From the NCBI RefSeq assembly GCF_033568475.1, contig NC_133120.1, positions 96,614,151 through 96,678,150 of the forward strand: a stretch of DNA of 64,000 nt, written 5' to 3'. Numbering within the stretch: position 1 is the first letter of the stretch; every line of letters starts with the position of its first letter. Origin of the DNA: Henckelia pumila. Lineage: Eukaryota; Streptophyta; Magnoliopsida; Lamiales; Gesneriaceae. Shown piece after piece: positions 23,985 to 35,984 of the stretch. Under the pieces are notes generated by a model. The model was not told where the DNA came from, did not search any database, and saw only the letters and a program-made list of their open reading frames with translations. The translations under genes were made by a program, and so were the position numbers.

Positions 23985-24700
23985 GCTCAACCAAATTCTC
24001 GATTTCATCCGTTAAAACTTAGCATTCAAACTATTAACCTTGAAAATAAGCTTGTTCCAACAAACTTAACCTTGTAATACTCCGAAAGTAATTTCACATG
24101 CCAACAAATTTTCGTGTCACAGCTTAATCCTAAAACATTTTTCTTATAGTCCAAAGAAACAATCACCGAGGACATTAGTTGTCATCGAATCTATTCTATA
24201 CAACAAAAGTATTCCAACGAAAAATCAATAATCATCTTACATTCCTCATGGTAAAAGTATAACATCCTCAGAGAATAATCTTAACTGTAATGCCCAAGAA
24301 GGAATTTTTTTCATCAATAAATCCCGTGCTCTCACAAAATCTTTTATTCCAACAATAGTATCCAAAGTATAGCACATTCAAATCTAAAAATGATCACTTA
24401 ATTTATCCAAACAAGATATTACTATTAACCAAATTTAGAAAGTAACATTAATCTAAATTCATGTCTTTGAACAATGCTCATTATTTCCTCAAGATGCTCT
24501 TAATCAAGTAAAGTTCGTCACGATCACAAATCCAAAATCCATTAAACACATGAAAAATTTCCTTTTGAAATTCACACCCGATCATAACTGTAAGAGAAAA
24601 CACAATTGAAAATTTCAAACATTAAACTTACAGTCATGGAGGCAGGAGCATTCGAGTCCTTGACGAGATTGCACGCACGAACTATATCCCAGAGCCAATT

Positions 24701-24712
24701 GCTCTGATACCA
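24701..24712 (-). other. Primer-binding site of the LARD-like element
   Basis: Minus-strand TGGTATCAGAGC, complementary to initiator tRNA-Met, two bases inside the 5' LTR end (ACGTCACA). Retention of both primer site and polypurine tract means the element could in principle be copied in trans. Confidence 0.85.
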
Positions 24713-24714
24713 AC

Positions 24715-27700
24715 TGTGACGTCCCGTATTCTAGAACATTTAATAAAATAGTTGCGGAAAAGGTTGGAAAAAATTTTCATAACATAAAAGTCATACAGCG
24801 AGTGCATCACACCAATTCCAAAAGAATTTAAAATCTAAATCTTTAACAATAAAACTCATGACTCCGTGTTCACGAAGTCTAATAAACACTGATGCAACTC
24901 AATAACAAAGATCATTTAAAATACGGCATGTCAAAACTTACTACTAACATTTAAATAGGAAAAGGGAATGTGAATTCAATTAATTATTATATAAATAAAA
25001 TACAGTTGAAAGCAATTGAGAAACTCACGTAACAACTATCAAACTGAAATGAATATTTAAAAGACAAACCATTTGAGATCCTCAAAACTCATCTTTAAAA
25101 TATTGACAATTTAAATAATTAAACCATTACTTTTGAACATCGTAAATAAAATATTGTAACAACATAACATAAATAAACATAGGTAAATATTTTCTTTTTA
25201 AATACATCAGAGCTTTTGAACTATTGTGTCATGCAATGTCTTCGCCTCTTGGACTCTTCAGCCGTGCTACCAAAGCTTTTTAAATCAAAACTGCTAAAAC
25301 ATCTGCACCATTCAAGTATAGTGAGTTTAAAGGACTTAGCAAGATTAAAATATACATATCGATGTCATTATAGCTTCAAAATAATTTAAACTTAAAATGA
25401 CTTGAGCATACATAACATGATACCTTGAACTTGAAGAATTTTAACGTAAACATCATGGAACTTTAAACTTAAAATCTTAAACATGAACTTCAAAACTCTT
25501 AAAAGATGCAAGAAACTTAAACATAGACATCAACTTACTTAACTTTAAATCTTGAAAATAGACTTCATGCATATTCCCAAAACATTACCATTTCATTCTT
25601 AAATAAACTTTTGCACTTAACATCTAATAAATAAAATCATGCAACTTGGACAACATCAAATCATGAACATAAACCATGAACATTACATAGAAACTTATCA
25701 TTTTGGGTGATGAATTATGTGAAATTGTGGCAACCTTCATAATGGGCACATTCGTAGTTCCTGTTGATCAACAAGCATATGACACTAAGCCTCATAACAT
25801 TCGTTCTTTGGAAAGGCCCTCTCCGGAGCCCAAACCGGAGCACCAATCTCGTGTTTGCCACCACAAAGACATATAAGACATCAAAATCTTTTCATGCATC
25901 AACATATCATATCATGCTTCATCTTAACATCATTCATCATATCATTTCATTCATTATGAAACATCATTGTTTCATCGTAAATTCCGTCATAACTTTCATT
26001 TCATGAACATAAAACTTTACTCCATTACTTCATGCATGTCATAGATGATAAAATCATACTTTCATATTGAACATAGGTTTCATGAATGAAACTTAGACAT
26101 TTACATGCATCACATAGCGTAATCGATCCACGTAAGTCGTTCTTGTCGTTCTTGACTTAAAACTTGAAACTTTTTGCATAAAAACTCTTAAATATATTTT
26201 AGAAGCCTTAAAAGATCATAAAAATTAATTTAAGACCCTAAAATAACATAAAAATAACTTGAAATTCGAAGGTTAGGCGCGGCCGCTCCATTATCGGCGC
26301 GGGCGCGCTTAACCTGCGCAGATGGGTCTTCTTGTTCGCTCTGAAACTCTATTTTGAATCCAGAATTTGAAAAAGTGGTAAACATGAAAATTTTAGCTCT
26401 GGATCTTGGCTTCCTAATGCCGAAAACCTCACCTAAATTGGAGTTTTCAGTAAAACGGTATGCTCATTCTCCCCAGATGTGTCACTGCCGGGAATTCAAA
26501 ACACTCTACACACTTTGGGGTGATTTTGACCAATCTTCCAAAATGATTTTGACAAAACCCAAAACATCAAAGTTGTAGATAAATAAGCTAGATTTCAAAT
26601 AAAATTAGCCTCATATCATTTGGATCACTACACTAATTATTATCCTCAAAATCATAACAAGTATCGGTAATCCAGTGCCACCAAACACAACTTCAACACT
26701 TCAAACTTCAAACATAAACTTCTTTTACCCAAAATCCGAACTACATAAATCATCAAACCTCATCTTCTTGTAATTGAAAATGGATTAACTAACTTCAAAA
26801 CACTAAAATATTAAATGATTTTGCTTCAAAACTTTTAAACCGTAAATACTATCAAAATTTCTCAACTTCTTCAAAATCTCAAAAATTCATTTTCTTTCAA
26901 TTAAACATCAATTTCTCACCTTTAAAACTTTCAATAACATTATAATCTTCAAAGATTCATTATTTTCTACACATCTATCAAAAACTTGTCAAGAACGACC
27001 ACGTTTCACAATTTTAACAATTCATAACTTGACACTCGTAATTTCATGCTTCTTCAAAATCATAAACCATTAAAACATGCACATAAACATATATTTTCAT
27101 ATTAAAATAATTATAATCTTGAATGGGTTTCAAAATATTAAAATACTTGTTGAAAAACTTGCCTTGAATGAAGATCGAGAAGATCCGAAACCTCGGCAAC
27201 GAACTAACCTTGGCGCAAATGGAATTTTGGAAGCTAAACTACTTTGGATTTGGGGAAGCCGATGGAACCAAGAAATGAAGAGGGAAGAAGAATGGAAGGA
27301 AAGAGAATGAATGGGAAAAAGTTGACGTGAAGAGGGGAGATGATAGAATAATGGGGTGGGGTTGAGCATGTAGTAGGAGGGGAAAACCATAGATTAATGA
27401 GGTGGGTAAATGGTAGATGGATGAGGTGACGTTTAATTAATAAATAACGTGTGTTGATTACTTAAAACACATTTAGGTCACACGTTTCGAAACGAACTGA
27501 TAAAATATTCCACCTCTTGAAGATTAAAGTAAAATTATTACAATATTATACTTAAAATACTCGTAAAAATAATTCCTACGATCTCGTTCATAGGTTAGCT
27601 TCGTTTCGTGAGTTCAGAATCAAACTCGCCCTGAAATGATTAGTTCAACCGAGAACGTTACACAAATCATGAAATCATATACATAATCATAACTTCAAAC

Positions 27701-27727
27701 AATTTAAAATATAAAACCATTAAATCA
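24715..27727 (-). mobile_element. 5' LTR of the LARD-like element (5' end truncated)
   Basis: About 3.0 kb from the ACGTCACA end at 24715 to 27727, where host sequence of copy A resumes (AATTCATTATTT). Compared with the 3' LTR it lacks the last about 195 bp before TGTAATATCC. The ORFs 26354-26578 and 27130-27390 recur in the other LTR and are not genes. Confidence 0.75.
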
Positions 27728-28670
27728 AGAATTCATTATTTATTAAAATTATATAATAAATAAATAAAATAAAATCATGAAAAACATATATAAATTCATA
27801 ATTGATTTACATTTAACACCTATTCTAATTTTTAAAAATCTTCTCTCTCCCATGAAACCATATTTTTTTTATTCTTGTCTTTATAATTTTTGTTACGTTT
27901 AATGATTTTAAATACCATTTTTATACACTATTAAAATTATTATATCAAAACATTGTGTTATTACATGAAGAATTAAAAAGTTTTGTATTGCATTTTATTT
28001 CTCAGTTTTTGATAATATTTTTTAAAGTTGTGGTCATTATTATTTTTAATTTTGTGTTGTATTAAATAATTAATATTGTATTTTATGTTAGAATATATAT
28101 GATAATGTAATATTTATTATTTACAGCTTCTTTACTTGGTGAAATAATAATAATTTGTAATAAAAAGTATTTCTTCTTTGGTGTTTAATTGTGTTGTTAT
28201 GTGATGTGTTAATAATATTCATATAAATTTTACCTAAAAAAATATTAATATAATTTGGCCTTAAAAAATGTTATTTTGTTATCAGCCAACAATATTAACG
28301 ATTTTGTTGAAACTTATAATACATTTGCTTGGTATATTATAGTAAATATTTTTCTGTGATTTTCTTAAAATACAGTTTGATTATTATAATTTAAAATGAA
28401 TATATTAAAATAGATAGACATGTAATTTTTTTCTGATATACTATAATTTTCAAAATTTATATTTGTTTGTAGATATTTGATCGTTGCCATCTTATTAAAT
28501 ATCGCTCAAAATCATAAAATCTATAAAATTCCATAAAAATATTAAAATGTCATTAAAATTGTTCCAAAAAGTCTATACGAATCTATTGAATTTTTTTTAT
28601 AATGATGTGATATTATATAAATATATATAGACTCTATAAAATTTTGGCGTTTAAAAAAGTCATTAAAATT
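27728..28670. other. AT-rich non-coding part of copy A
   Basis: Matches copy B from 35787 (ATTCATTATTTAT, ATCATGAAAAACATATA, CTTCTCTCTCCCATGAAAC). No gene seen. Confidence 0.6.
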
Positions 28671-28674
28671 CTTT

Positions 28675-29210
28675 GCATTAATTACTAGAGCCGGGTTAGG
28701 CCCGCCGGGTTGACCGTCACACAATTTAAGTGGGTTGAGTTTAAATTTTTTCAACCCAACAAAAGGTGGGCCTAGATGGGCCAACCCGCCTAGGCCCGCG
28801 ACCCGCGCGGGTTTGGACCGCAGCGGGCCTCGGTTGGCCCACGAGCCTAGAAAATTAATAATTTTATTTTATTTTTATTGTTATTTATGTATTTTTTAAA
28901 TAAAAATTGTGATCTTTTTTGTATTAATTGCTTTATATAAAATTTACACACATGAAATCAATAATTAAAATTTTTATTAATATGTTTCTATTAATATTTA
29001 TTTATGAAATTATATTTAATTAATTATAATATTTTTTATTTATTTTTATTTATCGTGATCCAACCCGCGGGCCGGCCCGCCTAACCCGTAACCCACCTTG
29101 GGTTGGATGGGTTGGGTTGAGGATTTCCAGCCCACCATCGACCCGCCAAAAGGTGGGTTTTTGGTGGGCCACCCCGCCCGCCATTAATTGGCCCGTTTGA
29201 CAGCTTTATT
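28675..29210. mobile_element. Copy-A-specific insertion with CG-rich, partly palindromic ends (MITE-like)
   Basis: Two CG-rich blocks (about 28688-28850 and 29055-29205) rich in GGGTTGGCCC/GGGCCAACCC words flank an AT-rich centre. Copy B lacks it (GTCATTAAAACTATGTATTGAATACACC near 37220-37250). Ends and target duplication could not be fixed. The right end GGCCCGTTTGACAGC resembles a common plant hAT-type MITE end, but I could not pair it with a matching left end. Confidence 0.5.
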
Positions 29211-29399
29211 GAATACACCACTGTAATATGAATAATGAAAATTTAATCGTTAATTTTAATAATTATTCAGTATTGAATCAAAATAAATTATAAGGGCTGG
29301 AATTTTGACGGGTTGGACGAGTCAAAACATAACAATCCAAACAAGACATGGGTCGGGGCGGCCCATCTAACTGCTTTAGCCAATAAGTGTGTATTTTGA

Positions 29400-29550
29400 T
29401 GGGTGATGCTTGGCTCCACCGGGTGAATTTCACCCGGTGGATCTGGGCCGTTCATGGCCCGGGCCCCACACATAAAATTTTGTGGGGCCCGGACTCATGA
29501 ACGATGGATGCTGCACCGGTTAAAATTCATTCGGTGCGGCATAGAATGAG
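29400..29550. repeat. Cluster of strong palindromes near the duplication boundary
   Basis: CACCGGGTGAATTTCACCCGGTG-type palindrome (11-bp arms, about 29417-29440) and GGGCCCCACA / TGTGGGGCCC arms around an AT loop (about 29461-29491), followed by a half-related CACCGG...CGGTGC pair. It looks like a short MITE-like element, but no target duplication was identified. The region 29300-29880 otherwise holds no gene. Confidence 0.5.
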
Positions 29551-29883
29551 CCGTATTTTGATATTTAATAGGTATGGATGAAACAAAGCTAGTTTTGTGG
29601 CTCTTTCTCCCAAAGGGTCAATGGATGAAAAAAATCTTTGCAAACACAAAGCTTGTTTTGTCTCCAAAAAGATAAATCACCACATCCACCTCTACAAAAT
29701 GATTGTAATTATACAAAGACTTAATTGGTCCACCCCACCCCACCACCACCCCCACCCCACAAAAGCTTTAAAAAATACACAGCAAACTTGCATATAAATT
29801 AAGTTACCCTCGTTCTTTATTTATCTCTTGCTATATATATATGTGCGAGTTTGAACATGATGATACATACATAGTTTTCAGAT

Positions 29884-30526
29884 TCACATTGGCAGTATTG
29901 GCACCCTTCCAAACGAGGAATTAATCCTTTCTAAACTCCTCGTGAACCGGCGATGCAACAGTACTCGACCACCAAGATCCTCCATAAACCTAATCTTGTT
30001 CACTACCAAGTGCAAAAGGTCACCAGAAGATATCAAAACAGACAAAAAATACAGAAATGGCCTCATGGAATCGGAGAAGAAAACAGAAGCTAGCGAAGAA
30101 ACCGAAAGAGTCCCCAACAACACCATACAATGGTGAGTAAAAGCCGTAAAACGTGGTGGTGCCCAGGAATATGTGAGCTGCGCGATGCAGGCCAAGTAGT
30201 AGCCGAAAGCGGTGAGTACCGCAGTGGTCATAGTGTAAGGGTGAGTGGTGAATGGAGTCTCAGATGTACTGCCAGCTTGATATTTCAACTGCAGAAGGGC
30301 AGCGAGAGTGGGAATTATGACAGCCAAATGCCAATGTTTGAGCAAAACGAGCATCGAATAATCTGATCTTTTGGATATTAATGTTGTTGAAAAAGTGGGA
30401 TCTTAACGTAGAAAAAGATGCCCTCAAGCGTGAATAATAATATTTCATGATCTGCAGCTCAAACATATTTAAGAATCTCGACCAGAGAGATATTGCTGAT
30501 GATGTTCTTGCAGGGTTCTCTGGCAT
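29884..30526 (-). pseudogene. Copy B of the unidentified membrane-protein gene (frameshifted)
   Basis: Two overlapping minus-strand frames share one homologous gene: the first from 30526 (MPENPARTSSAISLW...) to about 30335, the second from about 30340 to the stop at 29884 (156 codons in its own ORF). A 7-base insertion relative to copy A near 30325-30335 separates them. The combined product would be about 210 residues with four hydrophobic segments (around AVIIPTLAALLQL, VLTAFGYYLACIAQL, CMVLLGTLSVSSLASVFF, FLYFLSVLISSGDLLHLVV) and a basic tail. It also has an in-frame 15-base insertion near 30435. I do not recognise the family. A plant multi-pass membrane protein is likely, and this copy is probably dead unless splicing removes the shift. 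Confidence 0.55.
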
Positions 30527-30620
30527 TAGATATTTGAATTATATAGCTTGGGGATACGCAAGAACGCTAAAAAACCCATTAAGGTTATATAGTGGCGAAA
30601 GTTGGGGAATATTTCAGACG

Positions 30621-30928
30621 GAAAATTGGAAATTTAGTCCGGTGTGTTTGTCACTTTGTGATTTTGGTCCTTTATATTTTCACATTTCAGTTTTAGTCCC
30701 GCATGTTCTGATTTTTGGCAATTTCGGTCCCTTTTATTCAAAAATGCTTACGTGGCACTGTACACGTCAGCTCCACGTCAGCGCTGAATTGGTGCCACGT
30801 TAGCGTAACGTCGGAAAAAGGACTAAAATTGTCAAAAAATAAAGATAGCGCACTAAACTGAAATATGAAAATATAAAGGAGTAAAATTACAAAGCGACAA
30901 ACATATAGGACCAAAAAAACAATTTTCA
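30621..30928. mobile_element. MITE with long (about 100 bp) terminal inverted repeats
   Basis: The left arm reads GAAAATTGG...GGTGTGTTTGTCACTTTGTGATTTTGGTCCTTTATATTTTCA-type sequence, and the right arm is its imperfect reverse complement, ending GACCAAAAAAACAATTTTC. This structure is common in Mutator-like plant MITEs. A 9-bp target duplication is not clean (TTTCAGACG against ACTATTTCT), so boundaries may be off by a few bases. Confidence 0.7.
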
Positions 30929-31083
30929 CTATTTCTGATGCAAATATGACGCGCATGAGATGGAGTTGACTCAAGCAGGAGGAGAAAAGTAAATGCGGGG
31001 GGTTTTGGGCCCATGTACTCCATATGATATATATTCTTTTGACTGTCTCAGACTCTCAATATGATATCTATATCATCTATACA

Positions 31084-31118
31084 ATCATCATCTTCATCAT
31101 CTTCATCATCATCATCTT
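31084..31118. repeat. TCATCTTCA-type microsatellite
   Basis: Imperfect ATC/TTC trinucleotide repeat of about 35 bp in copy B. Confidence 0.75.
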
Positions 31119-31862
31119 ATTAAAGTTCCACCTCAACCTCCCGTACCGTGGTGTGGCTCATTTTTTTCTTTTATAATTATTTTTTTTTACTATTTTGTTT
31201 TCTTAATTGCACAATAATCTTTATTTGTTTAACTATTTATCAATTGTCCCTTACCAATTTCAATTGCAGTATGATCCCTAATTATTTTTTATAATTATGA
31301 AGTTATCTCTATTTTAATATAAATCAAATTATTTATAAAAAAACACACAACATGTGAGTAAAAACAATGGTATATGATTACATTTTCCTATATGCAAATA
31401 TGGTTTGGTTTGTTTGGAGATGGCTAGGGGCTACGGCGACGATGTTGTGGTGCCATCTACTTTATTTTTTCCTCCAACCTAGATGGCCATCTAATGAATA
31501 TATTCTATTTATATAGAGTTAAGAAAATCACTTGTGGGCCATCTGATCGGAGTGAAAACAACAAATTTGGTTGCATAGCCATGCATTATATGTAATATAA
31601 TATATTAACAAAACAGCTGGCCTTTGGGGTTTTGACTGGTTGGTTTAAAACCCAGGACATCTCCCAATTAAATTAGAACCAAGTGGTCATATATATGAGT
31701 TATTTGCATCCGAAAACCTTTCAAATTAGGAGCGTAAACAAGTCAAACAAGCTCCTTAAAGGTGGTACTCCTTCAACTCGATTATTATATGTATGTGTTT
31801 GAATAGTTTTTCGAGCTACTTTATTATATATATATATAAATAAATATAATATACATAATATT

Positions 31863-31863
31863 G

Positions 31864-31908
<45 letters not shown>

Positions 31909-31910
31909 AG
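31863..31910. repeat. (TA)n microsatellite
   Basis: AT repeat between TATAAATATAT and TTTATATATAAG in copy B; a related but interrupted AT stretch occurs in copy A near 11130-11230. Confidence 0.8.
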
Positions 31911-33059
31911 TTTATAAGTTATTTTTCGAGTTCCAGCTCGAATTGCTCGAAATATACACGAGTTCAAGTTGAGTTTGAAATTAATTACTCGATCAAATTT
32001 GAATAGACAAACTACTAATCAAGTCGAGTCAAACTAGACTCGTTTGCACTTATACTATATCAATATTTTACTTAGCGAGTCACTCAACCTACTGTTTATA
32101 TAATTGAAAACGTTTTTCAAATTAATTAATTTTCGGATATATATTATAAAATTCAAGAGATGAGTTTCAATTCATGGATTTCAAGAGCACCTAAATAAGT
32201 GCAATGCTATGGGATACGATGTAAGATTTGTGGTCGATGCATGCATATTAATTACGAAATTGCTTCAAAAATAATTTTTTAAATCAAATAGGTACACGAG
32301 GATCGGGATAACGGTCTAAGGATATTCATTAGCATTTTTGAAATTAGGTGGTTAGCAAAGTATGCATTTTCCACGAAAGTATATATTGCAATATTCCAGA
32401 ACTTTCAATGGTGTGCATATCTATCGACTCAAGTCAAAAGTATGCATTTGACAACATATACTAATTTTTTAAAATAATTTATAATTAAAATATATCGATA
32501 ACTTGAATTAGTACGTAAAACGACATTCAATTCCATTAAGGAAAACTTTGATTTGTTTACACATAAAGAATCTGAATTAAATAGTCTTCTTCTTTTAATG
32601 GGGGCACCATATATACCATGCGCAACCTAATTAAAATAAAGAAGTTTAGCTCCTTCTGGGAGTAAAGCTAGCTAATCTATGACTTCATGAAACCAACACA
32701 AAGATATCGGAAGTCTTGGCGGTGGTTTCTTACTTTCTTTCATGATTGGGCAATGTAGGCTTTTGATAAATGGCGGAGCCAAAAATTTTATTATATCCAA
32801 ATTATAATTTTTTATTTCTTGAATTCTTTAATATTTTAGAACAAACTAACCGAACTATCATCAAATTATTCCAAAATTCTTCAAAATTAATATATATAAT
32901 TTTTTGAAAAAATTTTGTGTCACCTGGTGATACTCACTAAATTTGATGACCTGAATCCGACCTAAACCCAAAGCTCCAAGTCCGTATTGATGACCCGAGT
33001 TCGGCCTAAGCCCAAAGCTCCAAGTCCGTAGGCGAACCTGAAACCAAGCAAAAAGTGTT

Positions 33060-33395
33060 AGAGGGGGCCGGGAGGGTGTCCCGGCGTAGCCCCTCCGACG
33101 CTCAAGTTAGAGTCAGAAATAAATGAGTGAAGGGGAGAGCTTGAGCGCCCCTAAAAAAATGAAAGTAACGAGTTGCAAATGAAGTTAGCAAACCCGATAT
33201 TTATAGAGTAGAAGGTAGGGGACCACGCACATTCCGTACAAGACCACGTGAGTAAAACTCACGCGCTTGTTCATCCGAGACTCGCCCTTGAGGCGAGGGT
33301 GAAGCTAAAAGGTTTTGCCCTTGAGATGAATCTTAGGCTAAGAGCTCACCAGTCACCCACCTTAGGTATGCTCTACCCTAGCTATTCTCCTCTGC
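33060..33395 (-). mobile_element. Diverged Tat-type LTR fragment inside the hAT-like element
   Basis: The word pattern (GGGGCCGGGAGGGTGTCCCGGCG, CCCCTCCGACGCTCAAG, then a minus-strand TATAAATATC box near 33198-33207) parallels the LTR of Tat element A (GGGGCGCCGAAAG..., CCCCTCCGATGCC..., TATAAATAC). Ends are not resolved. Confidence 0.5.
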
Positions 33396-33404
33396 CATCA
33401 TCAT

Positions 33405-34418
33405 GGGCGGAGGCACATAGTGCCTTAAGGGGGCCCTGAAACAACCCCCCCAATTTTTTTTTTTAGTATATGTATGTATGTTTGTATGTATGTATGTATA
33501 TATATATATGTATATATATATATATACATAATTGTATTTGTTTGATACTCTTTTTAATGGTCTTTAATGGGTCGTGCCCCATCTTTTTTAATATATAATA
33601 CATTGACTTCCCAAATAAAATAAGGTAATTTATTTTAAGTGGCGATCAAACTCTCTTTTTTATGAGATATTTGATTCATTTCTTCTCTTCGACTTTTTCG
33701 AGTGGCCGACCAACAGTGACACACAACAGCCAATTAAGATTTAAGGTCGTTTTGCTTTAAAAAAAATTAAGGGCATTTCGTAAATGATTTCAGGTTTTTT
33801 TTGTGTATTTTTTATTCATATCGTATATTTTAAATCATTTTTTCTCAAAAAATTAGGTTTTGATTTCTTGAGAGCATATATTTCTTAATTTTTTTCTTTA
33901 TTTTTTTTCTTGTTTTAAATCTTTGTTTTATTCAATTATGGGACAACACATTTGATATCAATATTAGAAATACTAAAATTTATTGTAAAAAATAAAATTA
34001 GCATTGTTAATTTTTGCTTCTTTGATTATTTTTGTTTGACTATTTCTATCTGTTGAATAATTGATCTAAAATATTTGTGGATAGCAAAGTAATTTTACTA
34101 TATTTATGAATCATAATGTAATTTAATTGATAAGGATAAAGTAGATCATAATGTTAAATAAACTAGCAGAAAATTGAATGCAATGAATCTCATTTCATCT
34201 ACTAAGTTTTATCCAAAAAACTTTGCAAAACATGAGATTCTGTAATTAAGAATCCAATTTGAGCATTTTGATCATGTTCAACAGTTTCCTTATATCAGAA
34301 CTCACTCAAAACTTATTTAATTGTTTAGATCTTGTGAAAGTTTTTTGGCCTAGTCTTTCAGTTTCTTCTTTGTTGTCCCCCCCCCCCCCCTCTTGTGTGA
34401 TCTTGGCTTTGCCCCTGG
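33405..34418. mobile_element. Nested insertion with a 10-bp target duplication, 1.0 kb
   Basis: Begins GGGCGGAGGCACATAG and ends GGCTTTGCCCCTGG, flanked by CCATCATCAT (33395-33404) and CCATCGTCAT (34419-34428), one mismatch in ten. Terminal inverted repeats are weak. A 9-10-bp duplication would fit a Mutator-like element. Contains a 14-C run (34377-34390) and a TATG/TATA microsatellite (33468-33525). No ORF of interest. Confidence 0.55.
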
Positions 34419-35984
34419 CCATCGTCATCCTCAACTCCTAGGCTCATTTACACCTCACCTCATCACCTTCTCACCTCCTTCTACTCCTCCATTCTCACCT
34501 TCTCACCTCCTTCTACTCCTCCATTCTCAGGCTCATCCTCAACTCCAACTCCTACTCTCACTCCAAGTCCAACATGTTTTGCCTCAACCATGCACCTACC
34601 GCCATGGGTCAATCTTAACACTTATACCTGGACCCGGCCTTGTTTCTTGGTTGTGGACTCCAGTTGGGCCTAAACAAGTGATGAACCCAACCCATTCATG
34701 GGTTATAACCCTGGCTAAAGCCGGGATGGCACTAAGTGTAGCTCCGCCACTTCTTTTGACACAGGACATATATGCATTAGGACTAGAAATGACAATAAGT
34801 GGATTTCGTGTAAGATTCTATATACTCGATCCTATTTTTATTTATTGTATTCATCTCATATCATTTCTATTTTTGTTGAGTATTCAAATTTCATCATCAT
34901 ATTTATATACGTCAGAAGATCGAATATTTATATCCTACCTAAGACCTTATTACTTAATTTAGATATTTCTAACAAATTACATACTTTTTTAAAATATTTG
35001 TTTAATTAAATATTTAAATATAAAAAATACATAATATTTTATTAAATATAATAAATTATATTTTAGCTCTACATGTTTTGATTTATTGATGAATTTTTAT
35101 TTTATTAATATAAATGATAATATTATATCATAGTTAAAGAGAAAAATATTGTTTCATTATATATTTATAAATATTTTTTAATATATATTATTTTTGAATA
35201 TATAAGTTATCAATTATATATATAAATGTAACAATTTAATAAAAAAAAATTATATCATGATCAGCATTATATATTTATTATATAAATATAAATTTATGGT
35301 TATAATTGTAATCAATAAAATAATTTTGAAAAATAAAATGTGTATCTATTTGAATTTAAAAATAATATTTAAATTAAAAATAATTTAAGTAAAAATTAAA
35401 ATTAAATTTATAATTTGATCTTGTATTAATTAAGATTGACTTTATAATGTGTATCATGTACTAAATCTAATTTTTTTTTAGTAATATTCATAATGAAATC
35501 TTATAGAGTTTGAAAAAAACAAGTGATGTTCAAATTTGATTTTTTAAAACTTTATAAAAGTCACTAAAAAAATATGTAAAATTCCTATATATTCAAAATA
35601 TCAATAAATCTCCAATGAATTTTATGAAATTCTTTAATAGAGATTTTAAAATTTTAAAATATAAAATGTGCAATTTTTCCACCACTCATGTCAAATAGTT
35701 GCATGTATATATTTCTAATTGAAAAAGGCCCTATAAATCTTTTTTTTTTCTCTGTTTCCAAACATCACAAGCACACCGTCCTCTCAATTCATTATTTATA
35801 AAAAATATATAATAAATAAAAAATAAAATCATGAAAAACATATAAAAATTTATAATTGATTTGCATTCAATACATATTCTATGTTTTAAAAATCTTCTCT
35901 CTCCCATGAAACAATTTTTTTATTCTTGTCATTAAAATTTTTGTTACGTTTAATGTTTTTAAATACCATTTCTTATACATAAGT

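Larger units (their letters stand above)
23338..24700 (-). other. Internal region of the LARD-like element, no gag-pol
   Basis: About 1.4 kb with no ORF of retroviral type on the minus strand; the usual gag start after the primer site is absent. It is AT-rich throughout. On the opposite strand it carries a TATA box and a small hydrophobic ORF (23820-23984). Confidence 0.7.
13991..27727 (-). mobile_element. Gag-pol-less LTR retrotransposon (LARD-like), both outer LTR ends truncated, interrupted by Tekay element 1
   Basis: On the minus strand the order is 5' LTR (27727 to 24715), tRNA-Met primer site (24712-24701), a 1.4-kb internal region without gag-pol (24700-23338), polypurine tract (23337-23317) and 3' LTR (23316 to 13991, split by Tekay 1). 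The two LTRs share about 1.8 kb of near-identical sequence. Relative to each other, the 5' LTR lacks its first about 195 bp and the 3' LTR its last about 1.2 kb. Copy B has the clean empty site (GTCCTCTCA|ATTCATTATT at 35786/35787), yet no target duplication flanks the insertion. Confidence 0.75.
4380..29299. repeat. Copy A of a direct tandem segmental duplication (interrupted)
   Basis: Non-transposon blocks here match copy B (30222-37353) in order and orientation: 4380-4670 with 30222-30530, about 5190-5350 with 30970-31550, about 6220-6430 with 31650-31790, about 11460-12225 with 32040-34790, 13110-13990 with 34800-35786, and 27728-29299 with 35787-37353. Similarity is roughly 85-90 percent by eye. 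Transposon insertions between these blocks are mostly absent from copy B. The duplication is therefore older than those insertions. Confidence 0.8.
32767..34751. mobile_element. hAT-like element in copy B, 2.0 kb, itself a nest
   Basis: Ends TAAATGGCGGAGCCA and TAGCTCCGCCACT form imperfect inverted repeats around GGCGGAGC. Flanks GCTTTTGA (32759-32766) and TCTTTTGA (34752-34759) are an 8-bp target duplication with one mismatch, as for hAT transposons. Copy A has the unfilled site (GCAATAGTCTTTGGACAC near 12170). No transposase ORF. The interior holds a minus-strand LTR-like fragment and a further insertion (33405-34418). Confidence 0.65.

Noticed and set aside
29288-29473. Minus-strand 61-codon ORF
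   Set aside because: Falls in the palindrome cluster; composition is dictated by the repeats.
34393-34962. 189-codon plus-strand ORF
   Set aside because: It crosses an element boundary (34751) and host copy B, is Leu/Ser/Pro low-complexity at the start and has no conserved feature.
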